Below, piece after piece: positions 41,287 to 49,282 of a DNA stretch of 49,282 nucleotides (positions are counted from its first letter, which is position 1; each line of letters opens with the position of its first letter). The translations under genes and the position numbers were made by a program. The DNA is taken from positions 1 to 49,282 of the forward strand of contig JABGXP010000007.1 in NCBI GenBank assembly GCA_018675685.1, in the 5' to 3' direction. Origin of the DNA: a bacterium. GTDB lineage: Bacteria; Patescibacteriota; Minisyncoccia; Moranbacterales; DUUL01. The notes under the pieces are model-generated. The model was not told where the DNA came from. It did no database searches and worked only from the letters and a program-made list of their open reading frames with translations.

Positions 41287-43185
41287 ATGAGAAATAGAAA
41301 AAATAAGCAAAAGAAAAAGAAAGAGACTCAAGGAAAGAAGAAAAACCTAAACAGAATTTATGTGTTAACCTTCGTAGTTGCTTTTTGCAGTATTGTTTAT
41401 CAATTACTTTTAGCACACACAATCTCATTAATCGCTGGGAATGCAATTATTTGGTATAGCATTACCATCGGAGTTTTTTTAGGTTCATTAGGACTCGGTG
41501 CAATTTTGAGTGGAAAAGTGAGACAGGAAAATGTTATAAAAAAACTTTTTTTAGTTGAACTGTCACTAGCTTTATTCGGTGGACTAGCTGTTTGCTTGAT
41601 GCATTTTGTTCAAATTATTGATATGTATTTTTTGGCTCATGGAAGCGCTAAGATGGCCTTCTTCTTTATATTATTAGGTAGCCAGGCAATTGTTTTTGTG
41701 ATTGGTTTTTTGAGCGGATTTGAACTACCAATGCTTATGAAGATTGCGAATAAGTATTCATCAGAAAAAAAAGTTACCAACAGGGTTTTGGGTGTGGATT
41801 ATTTCGGCTCTTTGCTAGGGGCTGTTTTGTTTCCACTTTTTTTAATTTCTACGCTTAAAATAATAGCAGTTGGATTTTTAGTTGCAATTATAAACATGCT
41901 CGCAGCTATATATATAGGAAAGGTTTTTCTGCAGCAACAAAAAAACAAGAATGGAAATTTAGCAATCGGATTTTTTTTAATCGGATTTTTATCACTAGGC
42001 GTTTTATTTTCAGGTGAAATTGAAAAATATTTTACTAAAAAATATTACTACTATCCTCAGGCGTTGTATGATTTTAAAAGCATACTTTCATTACTTGAAA
42101 ATGCCCCAGAGATTGAAACGTATCGTTCTGCATATCAAAAGATAGACATAATAGATGGGCAAAGCTTTAGTGCTGCAAATATTGTAATGGATGCCTATAC
42201 AGACAAACTTCTCTATGAACCGGAATTCCCGCTCGGAAAAGAATTGTATTTAAATGGAGATTGGCAATTCAACTCAGGGACAGAGGAAATTTATCATGAA
42301 TATTTTGCACATGTTCCAATTTTAGCAACCGATATGGTCCCTAAAAATGTCTTAATCCTTGGGGGTGGGGATGGGATGCTCACAAGGGAACTTTTGAAAT
42401 ACAAGGAAATCGAAAAAATTATTCAAATAGACATCGACAGTGAAATGATACGACTTTCTAAAGAGCACTCCTTACTCCTATCCATGAATAAAGGAGCTTT
42501 TTTCAATAACAGAGTGGATCTTAGAGTTGGCGATGCATATACTTTTGTGAGGAATTCAGAAGATAAATTCGATGCCATTTATATGGATTTTCCAATGCCT
42601 GTTGATTATAATACGTCTAGATTATATAGCAGAGAATTCTATAGCTTTGTAAGAAATCGCCTTAATGATGATGGCTTTATTGTGTTAGATGCTCCTGGAA
42701 TGACCTCGTATACAAAATTTAATCGTGAAGGTTTACAGATAATTGAAGATGGAAAATCTCCCTGGAAAGAGTATGCATACACAGTTGCAGCCGCTGGGTT
42801 TGGCAAGGTTGTCCCATATATATCTCAGTTAGAGAAAGATAATGAGCAAGCCAGAATTTTGGCAATGGAATATATCTTTGAAGAATACGAAGAAAGACCA
42901 AAAGGGGAAGAGTTGGAAAATATGATTGATGAGTATATCCACAGCTTTATTTTTGATTCACAGGAAGGTTTTATTTTTGCACAAAAAGAGAATAAAGGAG
43001 AGATTTCTTTTCATAACTCAAAAGTCGGCACATATTTATTAAACGAAAAAAGATTTAAAAAGGCTTTTGAATTGAATTATAATCCGATTGATGAAATAGA
43101 ATGGCAATATGTTAATTCTGTAATGAAGCCAACTTTGCCAAAGCGTAATTTTTGGCAGGTACGTTTTCCATACTATGTTCAATAG
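41287..43185 (+). CDS. Membrane spermidine synthase-like protein (TM domain + SpeE-like domain)
   Basis: C-term 'VLILGGGDGMLTRELLKYKEIEKIIQIDIDSEMIRLSKEH', 'DLRVGDAYTFVRNSEDKFDAIYMDFPMP'. Confidence 0.85.
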   Translation: MRNRKNKQKKKKETQGKKKNLNRIYVLTFVVAFCSIVYQLLLAHTISLIAGNAIIWYSITIGVFLGSLGLGAILSGKVRQENVIKKLFLVELSLALFGGLAVCLMHFVQIIDMYFLAHGSAKMAFFFILLGSQAIVFVIGFLSGFELPMLMKIANKYSSEKKVTNRVLGVDYFGSLLGAVLFPLFLISTLKIIAVGFLVAIINMLAAIYIGKVFLQQQKNKNGNLAIGFFLIGFLSLGVLFSGEIEKYFTKKYYYYPQALYDFKSILSLLENAPEIETYRSAYQKIDIIDGQSFSAANIVMDAYTDKLLYEPEFPLGKELYLNGDWQFNSGTEEIYHEYFAHVPILATDMVPKNVLILGGGDGMLTRELLKYKEIEKIIQIDIDSEMIRLSKEHSLLLSMNKGAFFNNRVDLRVGDAYTFVRNSEDKFDAIYMDFPMPVDYNTSRLYSREFYSFVRNRLNDDGFIVLDAPGMTSYTKFNREGLQIIEDGKSPWKEYAYTVAAAGFGKVVPYISQLEKDNEQARILAMEYIFEEYEERPKGEELENMIDEYIHSFIFDSQEGFIFAQKENKGEISFHNSKVGTYLLNEKRFKKAFELNYNPIDEIEWQYVNSVMKPTLPKRNFWQVRFPYYVQ

Positions 43186-43278
43186 TTGTAGTTTATCGGT
43201 ATTTATGCTACTTTGAAACTTCAATAGTTCTTTAAGTAAGAATCAGAAACCTTTAAGAGGGAAGAGAGGAGGACAGTC

Positions 43279-44079
43279 ATGAACAATAGTCAGGAAAAGA
43301 AAAATTTTTTTGTCTATATTAAGGAAGCGATCAGTGCTTTCCTAGGAGTAGGTCTAATGGCCTTGTATGGCTTCCAAACTATGATTGGATGGGTCAACGA
43401 AGAAGAGAGCTTCAGTGAGTTTATGAGAGGGAATTTTTTTGGAAAAAACAGAAGCAAGTATCCAGAAAATTCCTCAGCTAAAGGAAGGTTCTATTGTTGG
43501 GGTTTAAAGAATCTAGTTTCACGTTTAGCTGCTTTTTTGTGGCTTAGAGAGGTAAACGGTTTGGAAAATATTCCTGATGAAGGTGAATATCTTATTGTTC
43601 CTAACCATCAGTCATATCTTGATTTCATGCTAGTGATTTTTGCACTTAAGAAAGTTAAAAACTTAACCTTTTTTGTAAAAACTCGCTACTTCGACATGCC
43701 TCTTTGGAAGTTTTTTCTTTCGCCGATGGGGCATATTCGAGCGGATAGAAAATCAATTTCCAAGGCAATGAGATTGCTTACCGACGAGAATCTCCCTGTG
43801 GTGCTATTTGCAGAAGGGACAAGAACAAAAACTGGTAAAATTGGTGATCCGTATCCTGGATTTGGCAGAATTGCTCAAAAAGTTCCTAATGTTAAAATCA
43901 TTCCAGTAGGAATTAAAGGGGCCTTTGAGGTTTGGTCATGGGACAGAAGAGGTCCAAAACTTTCTGGTCGTAAGATTGATATTCGCATTGGAACAGCACT
44001 TTCTTTCGCTGATTTCAAGGGAACTGAAAAAGCATTTTCTGAAAAGATAATGAAGGAAGTGGCAAAGCTTACAGAATAA
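43279..44079 (+). CDS. 1-acyl-sn-glycerol-3-phosphate acyltransferase (PlsC-like)
   Basis: 'IVPNHQSYLDFMLV' (HxxxxD), 'VVLFAEGTRTKTGKIG', strong SD. Confidence 0.9.
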   Translation: MNNSQEKKNFFVYIKEAISAFLGVGLMALYGFQTMIGWVNEEESFSEFMRGNFFGKNRSKYPENSSAKGRFYCWGLKNLVSRLAAFLWLREVNGLENIPDEGEYLIVPNHQSYLDFMLVIFALKKVKNLTFFVKTRYFDMPLWKFFLSPMGHIRADRKSISKAMRLLTDENLPVVLFAEGTRTKTGKIGDPYPGFGRIAQKVPNVKIIPVGIKGAFEVWSWDRRGPKLSGRKIDIRIGTALSFADFKGTEKAFSEKIMKEVAKLTE

Positions 44080-44089
44080 AATAGGAGAG

Positions 44090-44126
44090 AAAAAGGGTAG
44101 CGTTATAATATAGCGCAACCCTTTTT
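44090..44126. terminator. Bidirectional terminator between convergent genes
   Basis: aaaaagggt...accctttt inverted repeat with T/A-rich tails. Confidence 0.7.
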
Positions 44127-44188
44127 ACTTACAAGACCATTAATATTTCAGAGAAACTGAGCTCCAGAAGTATTTTTTTAAGACTAAA

Positions 44189-45748
44189 CTATTGAACCCT
44201 CTCTGTTACATCGATGTGGTGATAGGGCGTGCTCCAACGCGCAAAATAATTTTTATCAGGGAGAAGCTCAAAGTTTGCATCGAAAATATTATTGAAGATA
44301 ACACGAAAAGAATTAACCGGTGTTATTGTTTCATATAGACTAGTTTTTTCCGTGTCTGGAAAATAGTAGGCATTGAGAATAGAAAAACGTTCTTTCATGT
44401 TTGTTGTTTTCTCGTCTTCCCATTCCAGCATTGATCCAGGCCCATGGTCTGATTGGAGTATTATAATCGGTTTTTCAGCAGAGTTAGTTAGAATTTCTTC
44501 TACCATTTTCAATGTTTTTTGAGCTATAAAGGATGTTTGTTCGGCGTATAAATTGCGATATTCTTCTTTATCCGGATGAAGTTCAAAATAATGACTTCCG
44601 TCATTGCCATACATCCGCCCACCTATTTTTGTTGGGCTTCCGTCTGAAAGAAAAACAAAAGGCGGATGAGGTGCTAAAATGTGGGTATAGGTAAACGTTG
44701 GCTTTTTGATTTTTGCGACTTCACCCATTTTTTCAAATACATGCAAAATTTTATTACGGTGTTGATCAGACTGAAGATTTTTTTGAAGTAGAATCGAAAC
44801 AGGCGTAAGATCTAATAATAAATCACCAAATTCGCCAAATCCAATTTGATTTTGCATAAAAATGTCAGTGTGTTGATTGTTAGCAGTCCCTGTCCAAGTA
44901 TAAGGAAAGGATACAAAAGAGTAACCATTTTTTTTCAATGTTTCATAAACTTGATTGTCATTTAGGATTTTTTGCAAAGGTCCACGGTCTGTTGATTCTT
45001 TCCCCATTGTTAAGGCTATATCATCAAGATATTGGAGATTGAGCGCGGAAGAAATCGAAAGGTACGTTTGAGGATAATTGGCCGTGCTTTGGCTAGCAAC
45101 AAAAAAATCCAAATCTTCCAATGAGGATATGAAACTACTATTATCAACATTATAGATTTCTTTCAAAACATCTTGCCGGGCAAAACCGTCTAAAACAATA
45201 TAGTAAATATCGGGATAAGTTTCTTCGGGAGAAGCCACAATTGAACTATTTGTTTTTGTAATCAATTCCGAGATGTCTTTTGATCTAATTTCATAAAAAA
45301 TTATGTTAGCAGTCGAGATAACGACTAAAATAAGGGAAACAGTATTTAAATAAGAAGAAATTCTCCAAAAGTTTTTTCTCGACTTAGTAATTGAAATTGT
45401 GCAAATCAAAATAAAAAGAAGCCAAATAATTAGTCCAATAGAATAATTTAGGTTTCCATCAAACATTGGTAGGAATGATAAGAAAGGAAGTTTTATGCAG
45501 TGTCCAAAGGAAAAGAATGTAAACAAGAGAATAGAAGAAAGGAGAGCAGCCTTTTCAGGATTTTGGATAAAGTGTCTTATGAAAAGATACACCGCTGTAG
45601 TAAAAGACAAAACTAAGATTGTTGGCCAAAAAGCATGAGCTGGGCTCAGCAAATCCTTATTGTAAGTGTAAAGCGAGAGAACTGAGAAAAGAGAAAAAAG
45701 GTATGGATGAAAATTGATGAACCTTTTTTTGTTTTGAGAACTGCTCAT
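44189..45748 (-). CDS. Membrane sulfatase/alkaline-phosphatase superfamily protein
   Basis: N-term TMs; 'DIYYIVLDGFARQDVLKEIY', 'HILAPHPPFVF', 'PIIILQSDHGPGS'. Confidence 0.8.
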   Translation of the reverse strand: MSSSQNKKRFINFHPYLFSLFSVLSLYTYNKDLLSPAHAFWPTILVLSFTTAVYLFIRHFIQNPEKAALLSSILLFTFFSFGHCIKLPFLSFLPMFDGNLNYSIGLIIWLLFILICTISITKSRKNFWRISSYLNTVSLILVVISTANIIFYEIRSKDISELITKTNSSIVASPEETYPDIYYIVLDGFARQDVLKEIYNVDNSSFISSLEDLDFFVASQSTANYPQTYLSISSALNLQYLDDIALTMGKESTDRGPLQKILNDNQVYETLKKNGYSFVSFPYTWTGTANNQHTDIFMQNQIGFGEFGDLLLDLTPVSILLQKNLQSDQHRNKILHVFEKMGEVAKIKKPTFTYTHILAPHPPFVFLSDGSPTKIGGRMYGNDGSHYFELHPDKEEYRNLYAEQTSFIAQKTLKMVEEILTNSAEKPIIILQSDHGPGSMLEWEDEKTTNMKERFSILNAYYFPDTEKTSLYETITPVNSFRVIFNNIFDANFELLPDKNYFARWSTPYHHIDVTERVQ

Positions 45749-45751
45749 TTT

Positions 45752-47131
45752 TTAGAGTTTTGTCATTAAATACAGAGTTCTTTCCGAATCTTTCAATTTA
45801 GTTTTGTCTTTTATCTTGTAGTATTTTGAAAAAGCTTTTTCAAAATACCTTTCATTGTATTTTGGAAAGACGTCCTCTCTTGTTGAAAGTAGTCTTTTGA
45901 CGTTGGAGTCAGACTTTGGAACAAATTCAATGATTAGATTTTTTGCTAGTTTGCTAAAATATTCAGCCACATTTTCAAATGGGAGATTGTTTGAGATAGA
46001 AAGATGATGGATAAGTGCTAATGCCATAATTAAATCAGAATTTGCCCTTTTTTGCAGGGAAATTCTTTCTTCGTGTGCCCAGCCAATACTTGGACTTGGG
46101 TTGGTTAGATCTAACACTAATGGCAAAATATCAGATTCTCGCTGTTTTTTTGTTAGAAGGTAGTTCTTTTCAACAGCAATAGGGTCGATGTCGAAGGAAA
46201 CAGTGGAAATTCCCATATTAGAAGCAATTCTACTAAAAGAACCAGTATTGCTGCCTAAGTCCCAAACATTTCTGGGTTTTCCTGATTTTTCTAGGAATTT
46301 TTTAATGACATTCCTTTTTTGTAAGAAAGAGTTATCAGAATAGTTTGTTTTTTTATAATAATTACCCCACTCAGTCTTTATTTTGGCTGGTTTTAAGGTT
46401 TTTACTGCATTCTCTAAGCTTGAAATAAGAGCTAGATGAGCGTTTTTACTCATTTTAACTGTTCTGGCTATGCGACTTTTTGTTGGTTTGTCTGCATAGT
46501 GTTTTTGCGTTTTTGCATGCAAATGGATGTGCGTAAGTAGAGAAAACTTTAAATAAGATTTTTTTGGCAAAAGAGAACTTGCTAGATCGAGTGGAATACC
46601 GTCAATAAAGGTCTTAAGGAGCTGATTTAAGCGTAGGTCCTGGTAGCACATTAAAGTTAGTGGCGCTAGAAAATGTTGGCAAAACTGTTTATAGGCTATC
46701 CAGGGAGAGCCATTTTCATAGACTTCAAAGGAGAGAGTATCAATAAAGATTGGTTTTCCGTTTTTGAATTGGATATTAAAAGCACTAGCGTCTTTTAGTG
46801 TCATTTCAAAAGAAAGTGCCATTCTTTGCATTTTTAAGGTCAAAAGAGCGGCATCCTTAAGCTGTGAGAAGCACCACTCATAAGGATACGAGATAAAGGG
46901 AACTATTTCCGGGGAAATTGTTTTGAATGTTGAGGAGTTTTGTTTTTTTATACCAACTTCTTTGTGCTTGACTAGGAGATTGTTTTTCCAAAACTCTTCC
47001 AAAATACCTGAAGAAAGCATTTTATTATAGTTTTTTCGGTAGGACTTGTCGATATTTCGGTATAAGACACCCTTTTCTTGAAAAAGAAACCCGCTTGGGT
47101 CGCGAAAAGAGCTTTTGATTTTTGTAACCAT
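45752..47131 (-). CDS. Class I SAM-dependent methyltransferase (NoeA-like family)
   Basis: 'FRDPSGFLFQEKGVLYRNIDKSYRKNYNKMLSSGILEEFWKNNLLVKHKEV', SAM motif 'VWDLGSNTGSFSRIASNMG...SFDIDPIAVEKNY'. Confidence 0.75.
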   Translation of the reverse strand: MVTKIKSSFRDPSGFLFQEKGVLYRNIDKSYRKNYNKMLSSGILEEFWKNNLLVKHKEVGIKKQNSSTFKTISPEIVPFISYPYEWCFSQLKDAALLTLKMQRMALSFEMTLKDASAFNIQFKNGKPIFIDTLSFEVYENGSPWIAYKQFCQHFLAPLTLMCYQDLRLNQLLKTFIDGIPLDLASSLLPKKSYLKFSLLTHIHLHAKTQKHYADKPTKSRIARTVKMSKNAHLALISSLENAVKTLKPAKIKTEWGNYYKKTNYSDNSFLQKRNVIKKFLEKSGKPRNVWDLGSNTGSFSRIASNMGISTVSFDIDPIAVEKNYLLTKKQRESDILPLVLDLTNPSPSIGWAHEERISLQKRANSDLIMALALIHHLSISNNLPFENVAEYFSKLAKNLIIEFVPKSDSNVKRLLSTREDVFPKYNERYFEKAFSKYYKIKDKTKLKDSERTLYLMTKL

Positions 47132-47134
47132 AAA

Positions 47135-47365
47135 CTAGCTTTTTTTAAGATTCTCTTTAGATTCTACCTTTTTCCCCTTAAATAGAGATAAGCCGAAATT
47201 TTTCACTTGCTTAAACCTTAGTTTCAAGGCTACAATTCCGCCAAGGATAGCACCAATCGCCAGTTGGAAGATAAAGCTTCCAGTTCCAGGATCTAGATAG
47301 GCCTGGGCACTATCAGCTGAAAACAAGGTAAATAAGCCAATTAGCACAATATAAAAACTCTGCAT
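47135..47365 (-). CDS. Small membrane protein with YLDPGTGS motif
   Basis: 'AQAYLDPGTGSFIFQLAIGAILGGIVALK'; 3-nt gap to the methyltransferase gene. Confidence 0.75.
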   Translation of the reverse strand: MQSFYIVLIGLFTLFSADSAQAYLDPGTGSFIFQLAIGAILGGIVALKLRFKQVKNFGLSLFKGKKVESKENLKKS

Positions 47366-47460
47366 TATTTTTTGTTAATATTTTTGCGAATATAACTACA
47401 TTATAGATTAAAAGATCAAATATTAAAAGGGAAATCAAAGAGGACTGGTAGGTGTAAACA

Positions 47461-47489
47461 TTGACAAAATTCATAAAAAATGCTATAAT
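47461..47489 (+). promoter_or_regulatory. Consensus sigma70 promoter
   Basis: TTGACA, 17-nt spacer, TATAAT. Confidence 0.8.
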
Positions 47490-47602
47490 TTAATAATGTA
47501 AAAAAGGAATAAAAATCTCTTTTACAAAGTTATTTGAAAATTAAGTTAAGTTTATAAAGTCCATCAAACCAAGGACGCAAAAATCAGCAGAGGAGAGAAG
47601 TT

Positions 47603-48601
47603 ATGCAAAAAATTGAAAATGGTTTAAAGATGTTTTTCGTGGTTTTTGTGATATTCATGATTCTTTTGTGGGGTTTTTCAATTATAGGAATTATGATTGA
47701 TACATCCTCAATTGAGGCATATGTCTTGCTTGTTATCGTGAGTATTGCAATATTTGTAATCGTGCGCACAGTGATTTATCGAGTACCTGCGGCGCAAGTT
47801 TCTGTTTTAGAAAGTTTGATTATCGGCAGATTTAATGTGGAAAAAGATGAATTTAATTGTTCAGTTCCACTTAAAAGACCTGCGACAGAAGGGCTTAGCA
47901 TTAAATGGCCTTGGCATAAAATCTATTTATTGAAAAGAGACGTCATGACACTGAGAATCGAAAATCAGCGATATGATGTTAAAAGAGGTGCTGTGGTTGT
48001 TTCTGGTAATGTACAATTTAGACGATCAGATTTTTGCGCCTATCGCGCATTAGCTATTTCCTTGAAGGAGGTTGAGATTGGCATGAGCGCAATAACTGAT
48101 CAAGTTTTGGTTCGCAAGCTTATTGCATCAAAGCTAGAGCAAGCTCTTATGCTGAAAGCTGACATTAATGAAAGCATCGCAATGGCCTTTAAAGAGCCTC
48201 AGAAAGTCACCAACAGAGCGGGAGCGGTAGTGGATAGGATACTTTGGGAAAAAAAGGTTTCTGTTTCTGATCATCGCTATGGAGTTGAAATCACCGCAGT
48301 TAATATTGATCGTATTGATCCCATAGAAGCAATCGCTGCAGCCCGTGCTGACGTTCTAGTAGAGGAACTAAAGAAAGAAAAGGCTAAGATGAAAATGAAA
48401 AGATTTGATGAAATCAGCAAAAAATTCAAGCTTATGTATCCTGAATTAGGTCAAGAAAAGCAATCCCAACTACTTAAGCTAACAGAAGGACTCTCCACAG
48501 AAGAGAAAAAAGTCTTTGGATTGGCTGATTTAAGTGAAATCAAAACTTTAGTTGAGCAACTTATCCCTGCAATAAGAGGGGTGAGAGGGGGGTCACAATG
48601 A
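47603..48601 (+). CDS. SPFH/band-7-like membrane protein
   Basis: Two N-term TMs, 'VPAAQVSVLESLIIGR', 'LSIKWPWHKIYLLKRDVMTLRIENQRYDVKRGAVVVSGNVQFR', 'RYGVEITAVNIDRIDPIEAIAAARA'. Confidence 0.7.
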   Translation: MQKIENGLKMFFVVFVIFMILLWGFSIIGIMIDTSSIEAYVLLVIVSIAIFVIVRTVIYRVPAAQVSVLESLIIGRFNVEKDEFNCSVPLKRPATEGLSIKWPWHKIYLLKRDVMTLRIENQRYDVKRGAVVVSGNVQFRRSDFCAYRALAISLKEVEIGMSAITDQVLVRKLIASKLEQALMLKADINESIAMAFKEPQKVTNRAGAVVDRILWEKKVSVSDHRYGVEITAVNIDRIDPIEAIAAARADVLVEELKKEKAKMKMKRFDEISKKFKLMYPELGQEKQSQLLKLTEGLSTEEKKVFGLADLSEIKTLVEQLIPAIRGVRGGSQ

Positions 48602-49266
48602 CAACTGTCATTACAATAGGGCTAGTAATATCAATTATAGCAATTATATCTTTTGCGCTAATTGGTAGTAAAACAAGTTCTGGAGGTGAGGGTATACTTT
48701 CCTTGCCAAGACTTAAAATCCCAACCTGGTTAACAGGTTGGTTTAACTGGGGTGGATTCACAACAATAGTTTTACTTTTAGTGCTAGGATATTTCGGTTA
48801 TAGTGGGTATCAATATTTTTTTCATGGTGAAGAAAATAAAGTACACATTGCTAGAGCTGAAATTGGTGATGCTGGGATGGTTTTTTTCACAATCCCTAAA
48901 ATTGGTCCAGAATTCGAGAATAAAATTATTTTCGATAAGGCCTGGGGGTTTCGTTTCAGTGAAGGTAACGCATCAATTAATTTTCCTAGAGCAACATTAT
49001 TTCAATTCAATGAAAGAAATGGGGAGGCTGGAGCACGTTTTTTCACAAACGTAATTGGAATTGGTAGCACAAAAAGACCGACCGAAAAGTTCAGAGGAAG
49101 TATTAAAGGTGGTCAACCTGGAATTCCCAAGAATGTAGCATTAATTAGAAGTGGTTCTGAATTGCGGCTGCAAAGCAGAGCTGAACAAATGTTGTTTGTG
49201 CCCAAGGGTGCAATTTTAGGAGATTTCCCGCATGTGAAGTATAGACTGAAACTTAAAAAGAAGTGA
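48598..49266 (+). CDS. Hypothetical membrane protein, partner of SPFH-like gene
   Basis: ATGA overlap with upstream gene; two TMs plus soluble domain. Confidence 0.65.
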   Translation: MTTVITIGLVISIIAIISFALIGSKTSSGGEGILSLPRLKIPTWLTGWFNWGGFTTIVLLLVLGYFGYSGYQYFFHGEENKVHIARAEIGDAGMVFFTIPKIGPEFENKIIFDKAWGFRFSEGNASINFPRATLFQFNERNGEAGARFFTNVIGIGSTKRPTEKFRGSIKGGQPGIPKNVALIRSGSELRLQSRAEQMLFVPKGAILGDFPHVKYRLKLKKK

Positions 49267-49282
49267 TTATTAAAGCTGTAAA

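Overview
AT-rich bacterial chromosomal window, standard-code usage (TGA acts as stop). Gene content suggests a Patescibacteria/CPR-type organism; this is inference, not proven. Left third (1-11.3 kb): a type IV secretion/pilus-like locus with a 5'-truncated VirB6/TrbL-like gene, PrgI-like protein, TraC-N-like protein, VirB4-like ATPase, Pro/Gln-repeat membrane protein, degenerate CPBP-like protein, a 992-aa surface protein with a TSP3-like Ca-binding motif, a VirB2/TrbC-like pilin and a TolB/WD40-like protein. Middle (11.3-29 kb): two tandem O-antigen-ligase-like proteins plus GT2, UPF0251/DUF134, metG, tatD, GT4, murB, hpf/raiA, recQ, secA, an LtaS-like sulfatase with a C-terminal GDPD-like domain, and a GT39-like protein. 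At 29.0-33.2 kb lies a 23S-5S rRNA unit with no 16S in the window. It has a consensus promoter, a candidate attenuator, a candidate two-hairpin structured leader (with an overlapping 39-codon ORF), a pre-23S processing stem, and a ~240-nt stem-bounded insertion inside 23S. Right third: a frameshifted secreted-protein gene, a DUF333/Cys-rich protein, secE-nusG-rplK-(putative L1 site)-rplA-rpmG-tRNA-Trp, a ferritin-like protein, a TM-only paralog next to a membrane spermidine-synthase-like protein, PlsC, a sulfatase/methyltransferase/YLDPGTGS cassette, and an SPFH protein. Best candidates for something undescribed are the 23S leader region (29.06-29.66 kb), the 23S insertion and the LtaS-GDPD fusion. 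All family calls are from motif recognition by eye; no searches were run.
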